Shown here one piece after another: positions 35,126 through 43,400 of a stretch of DNA of 53,693 nucleotides. The position numbers and the translations under genes were made by a program. Origin of the DNA: Thermovirgaceae bacterium (GTDB lineage: Bacteria; Synergistota; Synergistia; Synergistales; Thermovirgaceae); NCBI GenBank assembly GCA_030656095.1, contig JAUSOU010000041.1, positions 1-53,693 of the forward strand, in the 5' to 3' direction. The stretch's first letter is position 1. Each line of letters starts with the position of its first letter. The notes below the pieces were generated by a model. It had not been told where the DNA came from. It saw nothing but the letters and a program-made list of their open reading frames with translations, and made no database searches.

Positions 35126-35698
35126 TCAGCGCTTTGCCCGTTCTATGTACTCGCCTGTCCTTGTGTCGACAATGATCACATCGCCAACCTCGACAAACAT
35201 CGGTACCGAGAGCGTGAACCCTGTCTCAAGGGTCGCTGGTTTGCCACTCCCTGAAACGGTATCGCCTTTGAAGCCTGGTGAGGTCTCAACGATCCTGAGT
35301 TCCACGTTTTTGGGGATCTCTATCCCCATAATTTTCCCCTCGTGCATCTCGAGTTCAACCTCAAGATTGTCCTTCAGGAAGAATGCTGCATCTGCGAGAA
35401 TATCCTTATGGATATAGATCTGGTCGTAGTTCTGCATGTCCATGAAAATATAGTTCTCTCCGTCCTGATAGAGGAACTGGGCCGGCTTGTCGTCGAATAT
35501 GATTCGCTCGAGCCTCTCCCCCGAGCGGAAGGAGTGCTCGACAATGGATCCGCTTTCGACATTCCGGAGCTTGGTCCTTACGATGGCGCCGCCGCGGCCC
35601 ATTTTGTGGTGCTGGCAGTCTATAATCTCCCAGATGCCCTCCTGCCAGACAATCTTCATCCCAGAATGGAAATTGCTCGTATCCACAACCTGACCCAT
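35126..35698 (-). CDS. efp: elongation factor P
   Basis: Translation factor that rescues ribosomes stalled at polyproline. The 190-residue protein has the three-domain EF-P layout and ends with the signature VGDVIIVDTRTGEYIERAKR. The tip of domain I reads HKMGRGGAIV: the residue that is modified Lys in E. coli is Arg35 here, in a GRGG context like Thermus EF-P and unlike the GRNA of rhamnosylated EF-Ps. It is the first gene of the long efp-to-nudF run; GGGAGG precedes the ATG. Confidence 0.95.
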   Translation of the reverse strand: MGQVVDTSNFHSGMKIVWQEGIWEIIDCQHHKMGRGGAIVRTKLRNVESGSIVEHSFRSGERLERIIFDDKPAQFLYQDGENYIFMDMQNYDQIYIHKDILADAAFFLKDNLEVELEMHEGKIMGIEIPKNVELRIVETSPGFKGDTVSGSGKPATLETGFTLSVPMFVEVGDVIIVDTRTGEYIERAKR

Positions 35699-35777
35699 TC
35701 AGCAAGCCCTCCCGCGGTATTAATCCCGAAAATAAAAAACTCTCTGCCTCAAATGACCTTTCAGGTGACGGGTATTC

Positions 35778-35806
35778 ATTTAACCACCAGAACCCCTGAG
35801 TTTCAA
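35778..35806 (-). promoter_or_regulatory. candidate promoter for the efp operon
   Basis: Minus-strand -35 TTGAAA (35801-35806), 17-base spacer and -10 TTAAAT (35778-35783), about 80 bases before the efp start. This is the only wide gap before efp, so a promoter is expected here; the -10 match is only moderate. Confidence 0.35.
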
Positions 35807-35820
35807 CTCACGAGCCTCGA

Positions 35821-37539
35821 TCAGTTGACCTTGACGTCGCTGCCTGTGATCTGGGATTCCGGTACCTCGAGAATATAAGGAACCACGATCATAATAACCT
35901 CAGATTTGGTAACGGTCTTGGACCTTCCCTTGAAAAGTTCGCCGAGAAGCGGAATATCTGCAATTACGGGTATCTTCCAGGTGTTTTCGGACTTTGTTTC
36001 ATTGAAAAGCCCCCCGACCACGAACGGCTCCCCATCCCTGACTCTGACTGTGGTCTGTACTTCCCTGGTGCTTGACTCCGGGTACTGAATCCCACTGGCA
36101 CTGGTGGTGAGCACTACTTCCCCGGTCTTGATGCTCAGCTCAAGGGTCACGATATCGGAGCGTCCTACAATAGGGGTAAACTCGAGTACAGGTCCGGCCT
36201 CCACATCGCCATAGGTAGGATTTCCCGCCTCATCCTTCCCGGAAACATACTTGACGTCCGACACAAGCTTGATGGTGGCCTTCTGACCGTCAATTGTTAC
36301 CACGGAGGGACTTGCAAGCATCTTGGCCTTGTTCTCAGTTACGAGGATCTGAAAACCTGCATCGAAGAACTTAAGAACACTACCACTCAGGTCCGGAAAG
36401 GTGATGCTTTCTGGGGGATTTACAGCCCTGTCGGTTGTACCAGGGTCATAAACCCCGCTTCCATTGTCATCAAAATACCCTATGACTCCCCCTAAGCTAC
36501 TGATGGACGAGTACCATCTCTCATAGACAGCGTTAATCAGGCTTTGCATCTCGTCCGATCCGCCTTCGCTGACCTCGATTATCCTCGCCTGGAGCATGAC
36601 CTGGGTTCCGGGGTGGTCTATCCGCTGCAGCGTACTCGCGACCTCCTGCAGGCGCTCCTCGGAGGCCGTAACGTAGATCGTCCGGAGGCGCTCGTCAACA
36701 ACTATATTGGAGACGCCTGATATCCCCTGCAGAAGCGCTGGTATCTGCTTGGGGTCGGCGTAGGCCAAATGAAATGACCTGGTCCGCTCCATTCCCATCG
36801 TCCTGGAAATATTTTCCTTTTTGCCGACGATGATCGTCTTGCCCATCATCGCGTATGAAACATCGTACATTCGCATCAGATACCCGAAAGCCTCGTTCAT
36901 GGGAACCTGGTTCAGGCTCACTGTGACCGGCATCGGGGGAACGGATGGGTCGACGATGATATTCATGTTCACAAGCCCGCCGAGCATGCGGAAGACATCC
37001 CTGAGATCGGTATCGCGCAGCTCCAGAGTTACGAGTGTGGTCACCGCAAGAGGGTCCCCCACGGTCGTCCTGGGTGGAGCGGCAGGGGATAGGGGGATCT
37101 GGTTTGCGGAGTCGGGCGTGGAAAGATAGACTGACATTACAGGAGTCGGCGGGTCTCCAACTGTCTTTCCAAGAGCAATTCGCTTCGTGGATCGTACCGT
37201 CATGTGTACGCCGTCGGGTTCCTGCTTCAGGGTCACAGACTGCACGAGGGGGGTGGCGAATGCCCTCTCCCAATATGCGGAAGGCAGATAGACTCCACTC
37301 CAGAGAAGCACAAGGACGTTGTCTCCCGTGGAAAGGATGTCGGGGGAAGGCAGCAGATTGCCAGTGACCTCAAGGACGGCAAGTGACGACCCTCCCTGGA
37401 GCATCGTAACTCCCTGTATCGACGGTAGCGATGAAGCCAGCGGATCACCCGCCGGGGAAGGATCCCCCGAAGCGGCCCAGACAGGGCAGACAACCATAAA
37501 AGCGACAAACAAGGCCAGGATCGCCCTGAGCTTTATCAC
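35821..37539 (-). CDS. pilQ: type IV pilus secretin PilQ
   Basis: Outer-membrane pore for the type IV pilus, 572 residues. From GTG 37539 it has a clean signal peptide (IKLRAILALFVAFMVVCPVWA). An AMIN-like beta region follows (about 40-130), then an N0/STN domain with TLELRDTDLRDVFRMLG, an N1/NolW domain with IVVDERLRTIYVTAS, and the C-terminal secretin barrel ending SEVIMIVVPYILEVPE. The GTG overlaps the pilP stop as GTGA. An ATG at 37575 has a better ribosome-binding site but would place 12 extra residues before the signal peptide. It shows that the organism has an outer membrane. Confidence 0.9.
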   Translation of the reverse strand: MIKLRAILALFVAFMVVCPVWAASGDPSPAGDPLASSLPSIQGVTMLQGGSSLAVLEVTGNLLPSPDILSTGDNVLVLLWSGVYLPSAYWERAFATPLVQSVTLKQEPDGVHMTVRSTKRIALGKTVGDPPTPVMSVYLSTPDSANQIPLSPAAPPRTTVGDPLAVTTLVTLELRDTDLRDVFRMLGGLVNMNIIVDPSVPPMPVTVSLNQVPMNEAFGYLMRMYDVSYAMMGKTIIVGKKENISRTMGMERTRSFHLAYADPKQIPALLQGISGVSNIVVDERLRTIYVTASEERLQEVASTLQRIDHPGTQVMLQARIIEVSEGGSDEMQSLINAVYERWYSSISSLGGVIGYFDDNGSGVYDPGTTDRAVNPPESITFPDLSGSVLKFFDAGFQILVTENKAKMLASPSVVTIDGQKATIKLVSDVKYVSGKDEAGNPTYGDVEAGPVLEFTPIVGRSDIVTLELSIKTGEVVLTTSASGIQYPESSTREVQTTVRVRDGEPFVVGGLFNETKSENTWKIPVIADIPLLGELFKGRSKTVTKSEVIMIVVPYILEVPESQITGSDVKVN

Positions 37540-38114
37540 CTGTCCACAGGAATGTCGATTTGTTGACCGGACCATGTGACCACCACCTTGTCGTGTGTAA
37601 TGGCTACCACTCTGCCTTTCCCTCCGGCGAAGGACCCGCCCTTTTTAAGAATTATCCCTTCACCATACCCATCCACGTCAACAACTGCCGCCGCGTCATT
37701 TCCTTTTATCAGCACGGCCTTGACCCACATCATCGGAGTTCCGGTCATTTCATCCAGCAGATCGGCGCGGGACCCGGCCGCATCGGACGGCATAAAGGGT
37801 TTCCTGGCGACTGTCGCTGCAAGAACAGCAAGCTGGGTACTGCCGGTTCTTGCCATCACCGCGTTTCTGAAGCCCCTGGCGGTCTCCTCAAGTTGGGCTA
37901 TCTCCTGGTCGGTCGTTGCATTGTCTGCCGGGGGAGCCATGTCGCTGCCGCGCATCGTCGAAAACATCTGGCGGAAAAGAAATGCCGACCATAACGTACC
38001 CAGGGTCATTACTATAGCCAGGGATATACGGACAAACCTTGGAAACCTGTCGCCCTCGGTTATATCTCTCCATAGATCCTGCGCGGAACCGAGCCAGGAA
38101 TCCCGAGAAGCCAC
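37536..38114 (-). CDS. type IV pilus assembly protein, PilP position
   Basis: A 192-residue protein with an N-terminal membrane anchor near residues 29-49 (VRISLAIVMTLGTLWSAFLF). A periplasmic part ends in a small beta domain with KAVLIKGNDAAAVVDVDGYG and ITHDKVVVTWSGQQI, the shape expected of PilP/GspC homology regions. No lipobox is present, unlike proteobacterial PilP. The assignment rests mainly on its place between pilO and pilQ. GTG start right after the pilO stop, with GGGAGGTG upstream. Confidence 0.7.
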   Translation of the reverse strand: MASRDSWLGSAQDLWRDITEGDRFPRFVRISLAIVMTLGTLWSAFLFRQMFSTMRGSDMAPPADNATTDQEIAQLEETARGFRNAVMARTGSTQLAVLAATVARKPFMPSDAAGSRADLLDEMTGTPMMWVKAVLIKGNDAAAVVDVDGYGEGIILKKGGSFAGGKGRVVAITHDKVVVTWSGQQIDIPVDR

Positions 38115-38630
38115 CTAGACACCTCCCTCGGACAGGACGGTCTCGAGAACCGCCGTCCCCTTCACCATGCCCGGTTCGTCCCTGGAAAGCGAAACGTTAA
38201 CCATCCTGACCGCGGTTCCCATTCTTCTCCAGTCAGCCATTACATTGAGCACTGAGTAATAGGGGCCGACGAAATCTATCTGTACGGCCGAATTCCCCGA
38301 AACAGCCTTGGACGGTTTCATGCTGTTGACCTGGATACCGTTCTTCGCCAGTTCTCTTTCCACGGATGAGAAAAACGCGACTTCATCGATTGGAAGCGTT
38401 ACCCTGTACTCTCCTATCACACCGATGGTTGTCTTGTTTGCATGCAAAAGACGTGTCTTGTTCTGTATGTCAAGTTCGAGGATCCTCTGCCTTGTCCGGA
38501 GTTCCTCGATCATTTCCCTCTCGGCCGTGACGGCCCTGCTGAAAAGAGCCTGACCCAGAACAATGAAGAGAATCAAAAAAGCCAGAGCAAGCGAGAGAGC
38601 CACTCTTTTCCGGGGAAATGAAATGTTCAT
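38115..38630 (-). CDS. pilO: type IV pilus assembly protein PilO
   Basis: A 171-residue bitopic inner-membrane protein: short cytoplasmic tail, one membrane span (about residues 10-30), a coiled coil (REMIEELRTRQRILELDIQN) and a ferredoxin-like periplasmic domain. It includes VDFVGPYYSVLNVM-type residues (FVGPYYSVLNVMADW). PilO pairs with PilN to align the pilus machine. The start overlaps the pilN stop by four bases. Confidence 0.82.
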   Translation of the reverse strand: MNISFPRKRVALSLALAFLILFIVLGQALFSRAVTAEREMIEELRTRQRILELDIQNKTRLLHANKTTIGVIGEYRVTLPIDEVAFFSSVERELAKNGIQVNSMKPSKAVSGNSAVQIDFVGPYYSVLNVMADWRRMGTAVRMVNVSLSRDEPGMVKGTAVLETVLSEGGV

Positions 38631-39235
38631 CTGCTTGCCTCCTTCTGCATCGGCACTTCGGGGGAGTCGATTCTGCTTCCTATCGACATTATGTCCCTGA
38701 TCCTGCAGTCGAGAGAGAAACGGACCGACGCTCCTCCATCCTGACGGATCCTGCTGGTAACCGGGAAACCGACGGATTCGATGACTGAGGCCTCGGAAAG
38801 CGCTCTTCCGAAGGATACGACATCGTTTTCCGTGAATGCGAAACCTGATAAGGCGGCAATTCCGGCGGAAATATCGACCTTCTCGAGCCAGACTCCTCCA
38901 GGGAGAGCCTTTTCAAGAACACTCAGAAACTCGATGGACGGAAGTTCCTGCTGCAGGATCAACAGCGCCTTGCCGTAATCCTTGACCTGGGTCTGAAGTC
39001 TTTTCAGTTCGACGTTCATCCTGGTTCCCTGTTCCTGCATTCGTTCTATATAGGATTCAAGCTGCACCCTCTCGGATCTGAGAGATCTCGAGAGGAAGAA
39101 ACCGTAAATAAAAGTGGCCGACGAAACGCCTACAAAGAGCAGAACGATCACTAGGGCCGCGATCCTGCCGAAGTGAACGGGGGTTTTCTCCGTATCGATG
39201 TAATCCCTCGGTCTAAGATCGAGTTTTACCCTCAT
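38627..39235 (-). CDS. pilN: type IV pilus assembly protein PilN
   Basis: A 202-residue bitopic protein. It has a short cytoplasmic head (VKLDLRPRDYI, in the place of the usual INLLP motif that binds PilM), a membrane span near 25-50 and a coiled coil near 55-95. The periplasmic domain has LPGGVWLEKVDISAG and the typical FTENDVVSFGRALSEASVI. The start overlaps the pilM stop by four bases. Confidence 0.85.
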   Translation of the reverse strand: MRVKLDLRPRDYIDTEKTPVHFGRIAALVIVLLFVGVSSATFIYGFFLSRSLRSERVQLESYIERMQEQGTRMNVELKRLQTQVKDYGKALLILQQELPSIEFLSVLEKALPGGVWLEKVDISAGIAALSGFAFTENDVVSFGRALSEASVIESVGFPVTSRIRQDGGASVRFSLDCRIRDIMSIGSRIDSPEVPMQKEASR

Positions 39236-40176
39236 AGGAGGCTCCTAACTGCCAGACCTATCGAAGACTCCCAGCCGGTGCTCTTTTCGGGAGCTCCCCT
39301 AATTCCCCACATACTCCAGGGGTCGGAAAGTATTACGGGGATGGAGGCCACGGATTCGATCGCGTCCTTGAGAGACTGATCCTCCGCGTAATCCCCTCCG
39401 AGAACTATCTCTTCCACCTTCATCTCACGAAACTGGCTTCCAAGATAGGTAAATGTAGAGGAAACTTCCCTGGCAACGGCGGCAAAGGATTCCCCGGACC
39501 CCGAGGATGCCTCTCCTCCCACGAGAAGCGTCCTGTAGAGTATCCCATTATCCTCGTAACCGACGACGATCTGGGAGCTGTTTCTTCCCACGGAGACAAC
39601 CATCGACCCCATGGCAGGTCTGGGTATCATACCCCTTGTGCACCTGAACAACGCTACGTTGACAGGTTCCACGGCTTCGGCACTTATCCCCACCTTGCGG
39701 GCGATGTCCAGAAGGGACTGAACGACATGCATCCTGGCTGCCGCAACGATGTATTTCTGGTTCTCACGGTCGGAATCTCCGGGAGTTGCAACCACCCCAA
39801 GGTCGAAGGTAGCCTCGGCGCAGGGGAAGGGGAAATACTTGTCGAAGTCCCATTTGAGGGCCTCACGGGCGTCCTCTATCTCCATCGGCGGCATCTCCAC
39901 GATCCGGAGAAGAACATCCCTCGAGGGCATCCCAAGTACAACCGAACGAGCCCAGCTTCCTCCGAGCGCATCCTTGATGTCAAGCAGATGCGATTCAAGA
40001 GACTGGACATCAGCGATCATCTCCTGCTCCACCGCCATGCCTTCTACTCTGGCCTCGGCGCTTCTGGCAAGCGAGAGATCCCCTGCCTTACCCTCGATCT
40101 CAAGATACTTGATGGATCCGGTCGCAAGAGAAAGACCAGCAGCGGACAAACGTTTCCCGATAAAACCGATGGCCAC
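39232..40176 (-). CDS. pilM: type IV pilus assembly protein PilM
   Basis: Cytoplasmic actin-like ATPase-fold protein of 314 residues that docks on PilN. Recognisable parts are MPPMEIEDAREALKWDFDKYFPF, VAAARMHVVQSLLDIARKVGI with AVEPVNVALFR, a VVSVGRNSSQIVVG nucleotide-fold strand and VLGGDYAEDQSLKDAIES. GTG start at 40176 with GGTGG just upstream. First gene of the pilM-N-O-P-Q operon. Confidence 0.88.
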   Translation of the reverse strand: MAIGFIGKRLSAAGLSLATGSIKYLEIEGKAGDLSLARSAEARVEGMAVEQEMIADVQSLESHLLDIKDALGGSWARSVVLGMPSRDVLLRIVEMPPMEIEDAREALKWDFDKYFPFPCAEATFDLGVVATPGDSDRENQKYIVAAARMHVVQSLLDIARKVGISAEAVEPVNVALFRCTRGMIPRPAMGSMVVSVGRNSSQIVVGYEDNGILYRTLLVGGEASSGSGESFAAVAREVSSTFTYLGSQFREMKVEEIVLGGDYAEDQSLKDAIESVASIPVILSDPWSMWGIRGAPEKSTGWESSIGLAVRSLL

Positions 40177-40209
40177 TCACCACCATCTCTATAGGCTTTT
40201 TACCTTGCT

Positions 40210-40248
40210 TATAGTGACACTATACCCCAGCAAAGCACAGAACCGCAA
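40210..40248 (-). promoter_or_regulatory. promoter with palindromic operator upstream of pilM
   Basis: Minus-strand -35 TTGCGG (40243-40248), 18-base spacer and -10 TATAGT (40219-40224). The -10 forms one arm of a perfect 15-base palindrome, TATAGTGACACTATA at 40210-40224 on the plus strand. The placement suggests repression by a dimeric regulator. 34 bases separate the palindrome from the pilM start. Confidence 0.5.
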
Positions 40249-40264
40249 GGGTTAAATATGATTT

Positions 40265-41149
40265 TCAGTTTCGAACGCGCCAGGCGGTCTGAAGAACGGA
40301 GAGCCTGTAATGGGTGTCCTCGGTCGAGAAACCCCAGGAGGTATCCCATCCGTCGGGAGGAGTTGTTGAAACAGGGTTGTCGTGGCGCTTGTTTCCGCGG
40401 GCAAGGATCACGGCGGAGAGGATTCCTGTAACGGGATCAAAATCGAAACGGAGGCCGGATATCCCCTGGACGCGAGGCTGTGGCCCGCCGCCCATCAAGT
40501 CGTTGGTGTAGAAAGAGGGGTTTGCACCTGTCGTAACCCAGGCCTCCATCCCCCGAAGCATGTACAACTGGTCGAACTGGCTGAAATCAGCGCTAATTGT
40601 TGACGCGGAAGCAACAGCCACTGAAAGGTCGCTGCCGAGTATTGCAGTGACCCTAAGGGGAACTCCCGACGCAGGGAGAAGGCACCAGCCCTTGGGATTG
40701 GAGGAAACGTTCGGAGTGAATGTGTTGGCTTGAGGTTGTTCACTAAGGGCGAGAATAACGGTTTCTCCGTCGGAGATCGAATCTGCATCAAAATCAGAAA
40801 GACCCCTACCCGTTCCCATTCCGTAGACAATATGGAGTGTATCATTGGCGTTCGTTGTGGTGGAAACCTCGACCGGGCCGTTCCATCCGGAGATCGTGGT
40901 GAGCCCGTTAAGACTCTCCTGAAATTCATCCGTTTCGGATGGCATGCCGATCCCCGACTGAAGAACGGGGTATGAGAGTATGGTCAGAACCATCTCTGCC
41001 CTCTGGGTCGCAGCCGAGTGCTCGTCTGTCTGTTCCAGATTAAGGATGAAGGAGAAGAGAAACGAAACCGCCGCCAGAAGTACTATGGCTCCTATCGCAA
41101 TGGCTATAAGGACTTCCGTCAGCGTAAAAGCCCGCCTGGTTTTGGACAC
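40265..41149 (-). CDS. type IV minor pilin, PilW-like
   Basis: A 294-residue prepilin-like protein. The N-terminus RRAFTLTEVLIAIAIGAIVL is a class III signal with Glu at +5, though Ala, not Gly, precedes the cleavage site. A long extracellular part follows with no family I can name; its size fits PilW-like minor pilins. The GTG at 41149 has GGAG 7 bases upstream. An ATG at 41164 lies further inside the preceding gene and has no clear site. It overlaps or abuts the pilV-like gene's stop. Confidence 0.75.
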   Translation of the reverse strand: MSKTRRAFTLTEVLIAIAIGAIVLLAAVSFLFSFILNLEQTDEHSAATQRAEMVLTILSYPVLQSGIGMPSETDEFQESLNGLTTISGWNGPVEVSTTTNANDTLHIVYGMGTGRGLSDFDADSISDGETVILALSEQPQANTFTPNVSSNPKGWCLLPASGVPLRVTAILGSDLSVAVASASTISADFSQFDQLYMLRGMEAWVTTGANPSFYTNDLMGGGPQPRVQGISGLRFDFDPVTGILSAVILARGNKRHDNPVSTTPPDGWDTSWGFSTEDTHYRLSVLQTAWRVRN

Positions 41150-41153
41150 CCCG

Positions 41154-41525
41154 CTACTCCACATCCGGCCTTACCAGCCTTTCCATCTGCGAGGAGCGGC
41201 TCCCCGTCGCGGACGTCCAGGATATCTGAACCGTCACAATATCTCCCCCGGTTCCGGCTTCGGGCGTGCTCGTAACGGCCCAGGTGAACTTGCCGTCAGT
41301 TCCGCTCGTCCCGACATTCTCCCCGGATTCTATCCTCTCGAGCAGGGATGTCGCAAGAAGGATGGCCCTTTCGTGGTCGGCGGTATGAACGAAGAGTTTG
41401 GTCGTGGCTATCGGAACAAGGGCAAGAGAGAGAACCGCCACGGCCAGAAGCACCAGCGCAAGAAGCGTCTCAACGAGAGAAAAACCGGTTTTTTTCTTTA
41501 AAATGGTCCCGTTGATCTCATTCAT
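41154..41525 (-). CDS. type IV minor pilin, PilV-like
   Basis: A 123-residue prepilin. KKKTGFSLVETLLALVLLAV gives the Gly-Phe cleavage site with Glu at +5, followed by the hydrophobic helix. The C-terminal globular part is short. Start ATG has a GGGAGAG site. It lies between the major pilin terminator and the PilW-like gene. The palindrome at 41542 lies just upstream. Confidence 0.78.
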   Translation of the reverse strand: MNEINGTILKKKTGFSLVETLLALVLLAVAVLSLALVPIATTKLFVHTADHERAILLATSLLERIESGENVGTSGTDGKFTWAVTSTPEAGTGGDIVTVQISWTSATGSRSSQMERLVRPDVE

Positions 41526-41541
41526 TTCTTCTCTCCCAATT

Positions 41542-41553
41542 ACTGTATACAGT
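41542..41553. promoter_or_regulatory. 12-base perfect palindrome upstream of the pilV-like gene
   Basis: ACTGTATACAGT is a perfect palindrome placed between the pilA terminator and the pilV-like ribosome-binding site. The CTGT..ACAG half sites recall LexA-type operators but the spacing is too short for E. coli LexA. No convincing promoter accompanies it, so it may act on read-through transcripts or be incidental. Confidence 0.35.
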
Positions 41554-41562
41554 GATTTTTCT

Positions 41563-41589
41563 GGAAAAGAAGGCCGGGTTTCCCCGGCC
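41563..41589 (-). terminator. intrinsic terminator after pilA
   Basis: Minus strand: GGCCGGG paired with CCCGGCC around a GAAA tetraloop, followed by TTCTTTTCC. It ends the pilin transcript about 35 bases after the pilA stop and should make most pilA messages monocistronic. Confidence 0.85.
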
Positions 41590-41623
41590 CAACGGTTTTT
41601 ACACGATACTTACCGAAAAATTG

Positions 41624-42028
41624 TTAAAGTGACATGGAATAGATGTCGCCGCTCTTAACTACTCCTGCTGCTGGTGCCATTGCATCCAGTCGCGACTGGA
41701 AACCGCCTCCGGTATCGTCTGCGGTGAAGACAATAGACGTAGCCGTTGCGGAGTATTCACCGAGAGCGCCTCCGTCAGGTGTTCTGTCAACGTAGGTGGT
41801 TAGATCGTCTATATCGGTCGCAAACTCATCATTGTCTGCATAATACATAAGCTGCGCAGCCTTGAGCGTCCTCATGTCACTGACGACCTTGGTCGCGTTC
41901 GCCTTGTCGGTTCCTGAGCCCATTACCAGAAGCAGAGACCCGGCAAGAATACCGATGATCACGATTACGATCAGAAGTTCGACGAGAGTGAATCCGCGAC
42001 TCTTCCGCTTTTTCATCCACTGTGCCAT
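41624..42028 (-). CDS. pilA: type IV major pilin (PilA-like)
   Basis: A 134-residue prepilin with a short basic leader, cleavage after Gly in KSRGFTLVELLIVIVIIG (Phe +1, Glu +5) and the canonical helix. The C-terminal part is small, with no disulfide-forming cysteines. Its own extended -10 promoter, its own terminator and its place next to pilC mark it as the major subunit. The ATG at 42028 has GGAGGG 8 bases upstream; a TTG two codons earlier is less likely. Confidence 0.87.
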   Translation of the reverse strand: MAQWMKKRKSRGFTLVELLIVIVIIGILAGSLLLVMGSGTDKANATKVVSDMRTLKAAQLMYYADNDEFATDIDDLTTYVDRTPDGGALGEYSATATSIVFTADDTGGGFQSRLDAMAPAAGVVKSGDIYSMSL

Positions 42029-42091
42029 TTTCAAAACCCTCCCTGAATTGATTCGATTTTTCCGGATGGTTCTGTTCTCAGATTTGAAAAG

Positions 42092-42139
42092 ATTATAACA
42101 TTACCCCCCCCTGTGTATATAGGTCAAGGTCAAGATCAA
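42092..42139 (-). promoter_or_regulatory. pilA promoter: extended -10, G-tract spacer, hexamer repeats
   Basis: Minus-strand -10 TATAAT (42092-42097) preceded by TG at the extended position. The spacer holds eight consecutive G (plus-strand C at 42104-42111). No good -35 lies at 17 bases. Further up are three direct hexamers of the form TTGAYC (plus-strand 42122-42139), which could bind an activator. Confidence 0.5.
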
Positions 42140-42163
42140 AAACGTAAACTTCGCATCCCGCAT

Positions 42164-43375
42164 TTACAGCATGGCCTGAATGGCGCCGACGATCGGCAGA
42201 AATATAGCGGAGGCAACGAGCGCCACTATTCCGCCCACGAATATGATCATAACAGGTTCTATTATTGCCGTCAGCCGTTTGATCTTTTCGTCCAGCTCCA
42301 TCTCGAACCAGTCCGCAATTTTTGCGAGCATCTCCTCAAGCCGTCCTGTCTGCTCCCCGACCGTTATCATGTGGGCGACCATGAGCGGGAAGACCTTGGT
42401 CTTTGCCGCTGTCTCGCCCAGTGCCTGTCCCCTTCGGGCGGCCTCCCTCATATCTTCGTAGGCTTTTCGGATCACCGCGTTTTCCGCCACCTCCGATGTC
42501 ATCTCCAGGGCCATCAAGATAGGGACTCCGGCCTCCACGAGAGCGGAAAGAGTCCGGTTCGAGCGTGCCATTATGGTTTTATAGACAATGTCCCCAAAAA
42601 CCGGAAGCCGCAGTTTGATCCTGTCCATCGTCGGCCTGGTCGCGCGCATTCTATTCATAAGAATAATCAAAAATATCAGAGAGAAAAACCCAATGACCAT
42701 AACGTACCACTTCTCACCCATCCACAGGGCGAAGTTGAATATGATCTTTGTTACAAGGGGAAGTTCTATCCCCATAGACCCGAAGACCTTTGCGAACCTT
42801 GGGACGATGAAAGTCACGAGGATATAGACGACCAGCAGGGAGAAAGACATAACTACCGCAGGGTAGCTGACGGCGGAAATGATCTTGCTCCTGAGGGCGT
42901 GCTGCTTTTCGAGGAATGTGGCAAGCCTTTCGAGGCTGGAATCCAGCACTCCTCCCTCTTCCCCTGCCCTGACGATGGATATCATTAGAACGGAGAAGAC
43001 ATTCTGGGTCCGCATCGCCGCGCTAAGGGATGTGCCGCTGTCCACGAGCCTCTTGACCTCCCTGACCGATGCCGAAAGCCTTTTATTGGTTGTCTGGGCC
43101 ACAAGGATGTCTAGTGCGCTCCCAAGGTTGATCCCTGCTGAGATCATCGTAGCCAACTGCCTGAAGAGAACGGACTTATGTTTAAGGGGGACGGTGCCGA
43201 TTTTTCTCAGCCTGTCCATAAGAGGCTCGCGCTCCCTCTTCAGGGTGCTGTCGAAAGAGAGAGGCGTCATTCCCCGCTGCCGGATCATAACGGCTGCATG
43301 ATCCTGGCTGTCGGCAACCAAAAATCCCGATACCGTATCTCCTTTTGGGTTGCGTGCCCTGTATTTGAACCGCAC
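42164..43375 (-). CDS. pilC: type IV pilus platform protein PilC
   Basis: Inner-membrane platform protein of 403 residues with two GspF domains (about residues 70-190 and 270-400) and three membrane spans. Conserved pieces include LFRQLATMISAGINLGSALD, RAGEEGGVLDSSLERLATFLE and the second-repeat MITVGEQTGRLEEMLAKIADW. GTG at 43375 gives the normal start RFKYRARNPKG and has AGGGGTG upstream. An ATG six codons earlier lacks a site. It is preceded by a c-di-GMP riboswitch and terminator. Confidence 0.93.
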   Translation of the reverse strand: MRFKYRARNPKGDTVSGFLVADSQDHAAVMIRQRGMTPLSFDSTLKREREPLMDRLRKIGTVPLKHKSVLFRQLATMISAGINLGSALDILVAQTTNKRLSASVREVKRLVDSGTSLSAAMRTQNVFSVLMISIVRAGEEGGVLDSSLERLATFLEKQHALRSKIISAVSYPAVVMSFSLLVVYILVTFIVPRFAKVFGSMGIELPLVTKIIFNFALWMGEKWYVMVIGFFSLIFLIILMNRMRATRPTMDRIKLRLPVFGDIVYKTIMARSNRTLSALVEAGVPILMALEMTSEVAENAVIRKAYEDMREAARRGQALGETAAKTKVFPLMVAHMITVGEQTGRLEEMLAKIADWFEMELDEKIKRLTAIIEPVMIIFVGGIVALVASAIFLPIVGAIQAML

Positions 43376-43400
43376 TTTAACACCCCTTTGCATGTCTACG

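Noticed and set aside
35707-35777. Possible terminator or riboswitch in the efp leader
   Set aside because: Only short, weak stems (ACCT-GAA-AGGT; near-palindrome CGGGATTAATACCG) are seen, with no conserved aptamer features.
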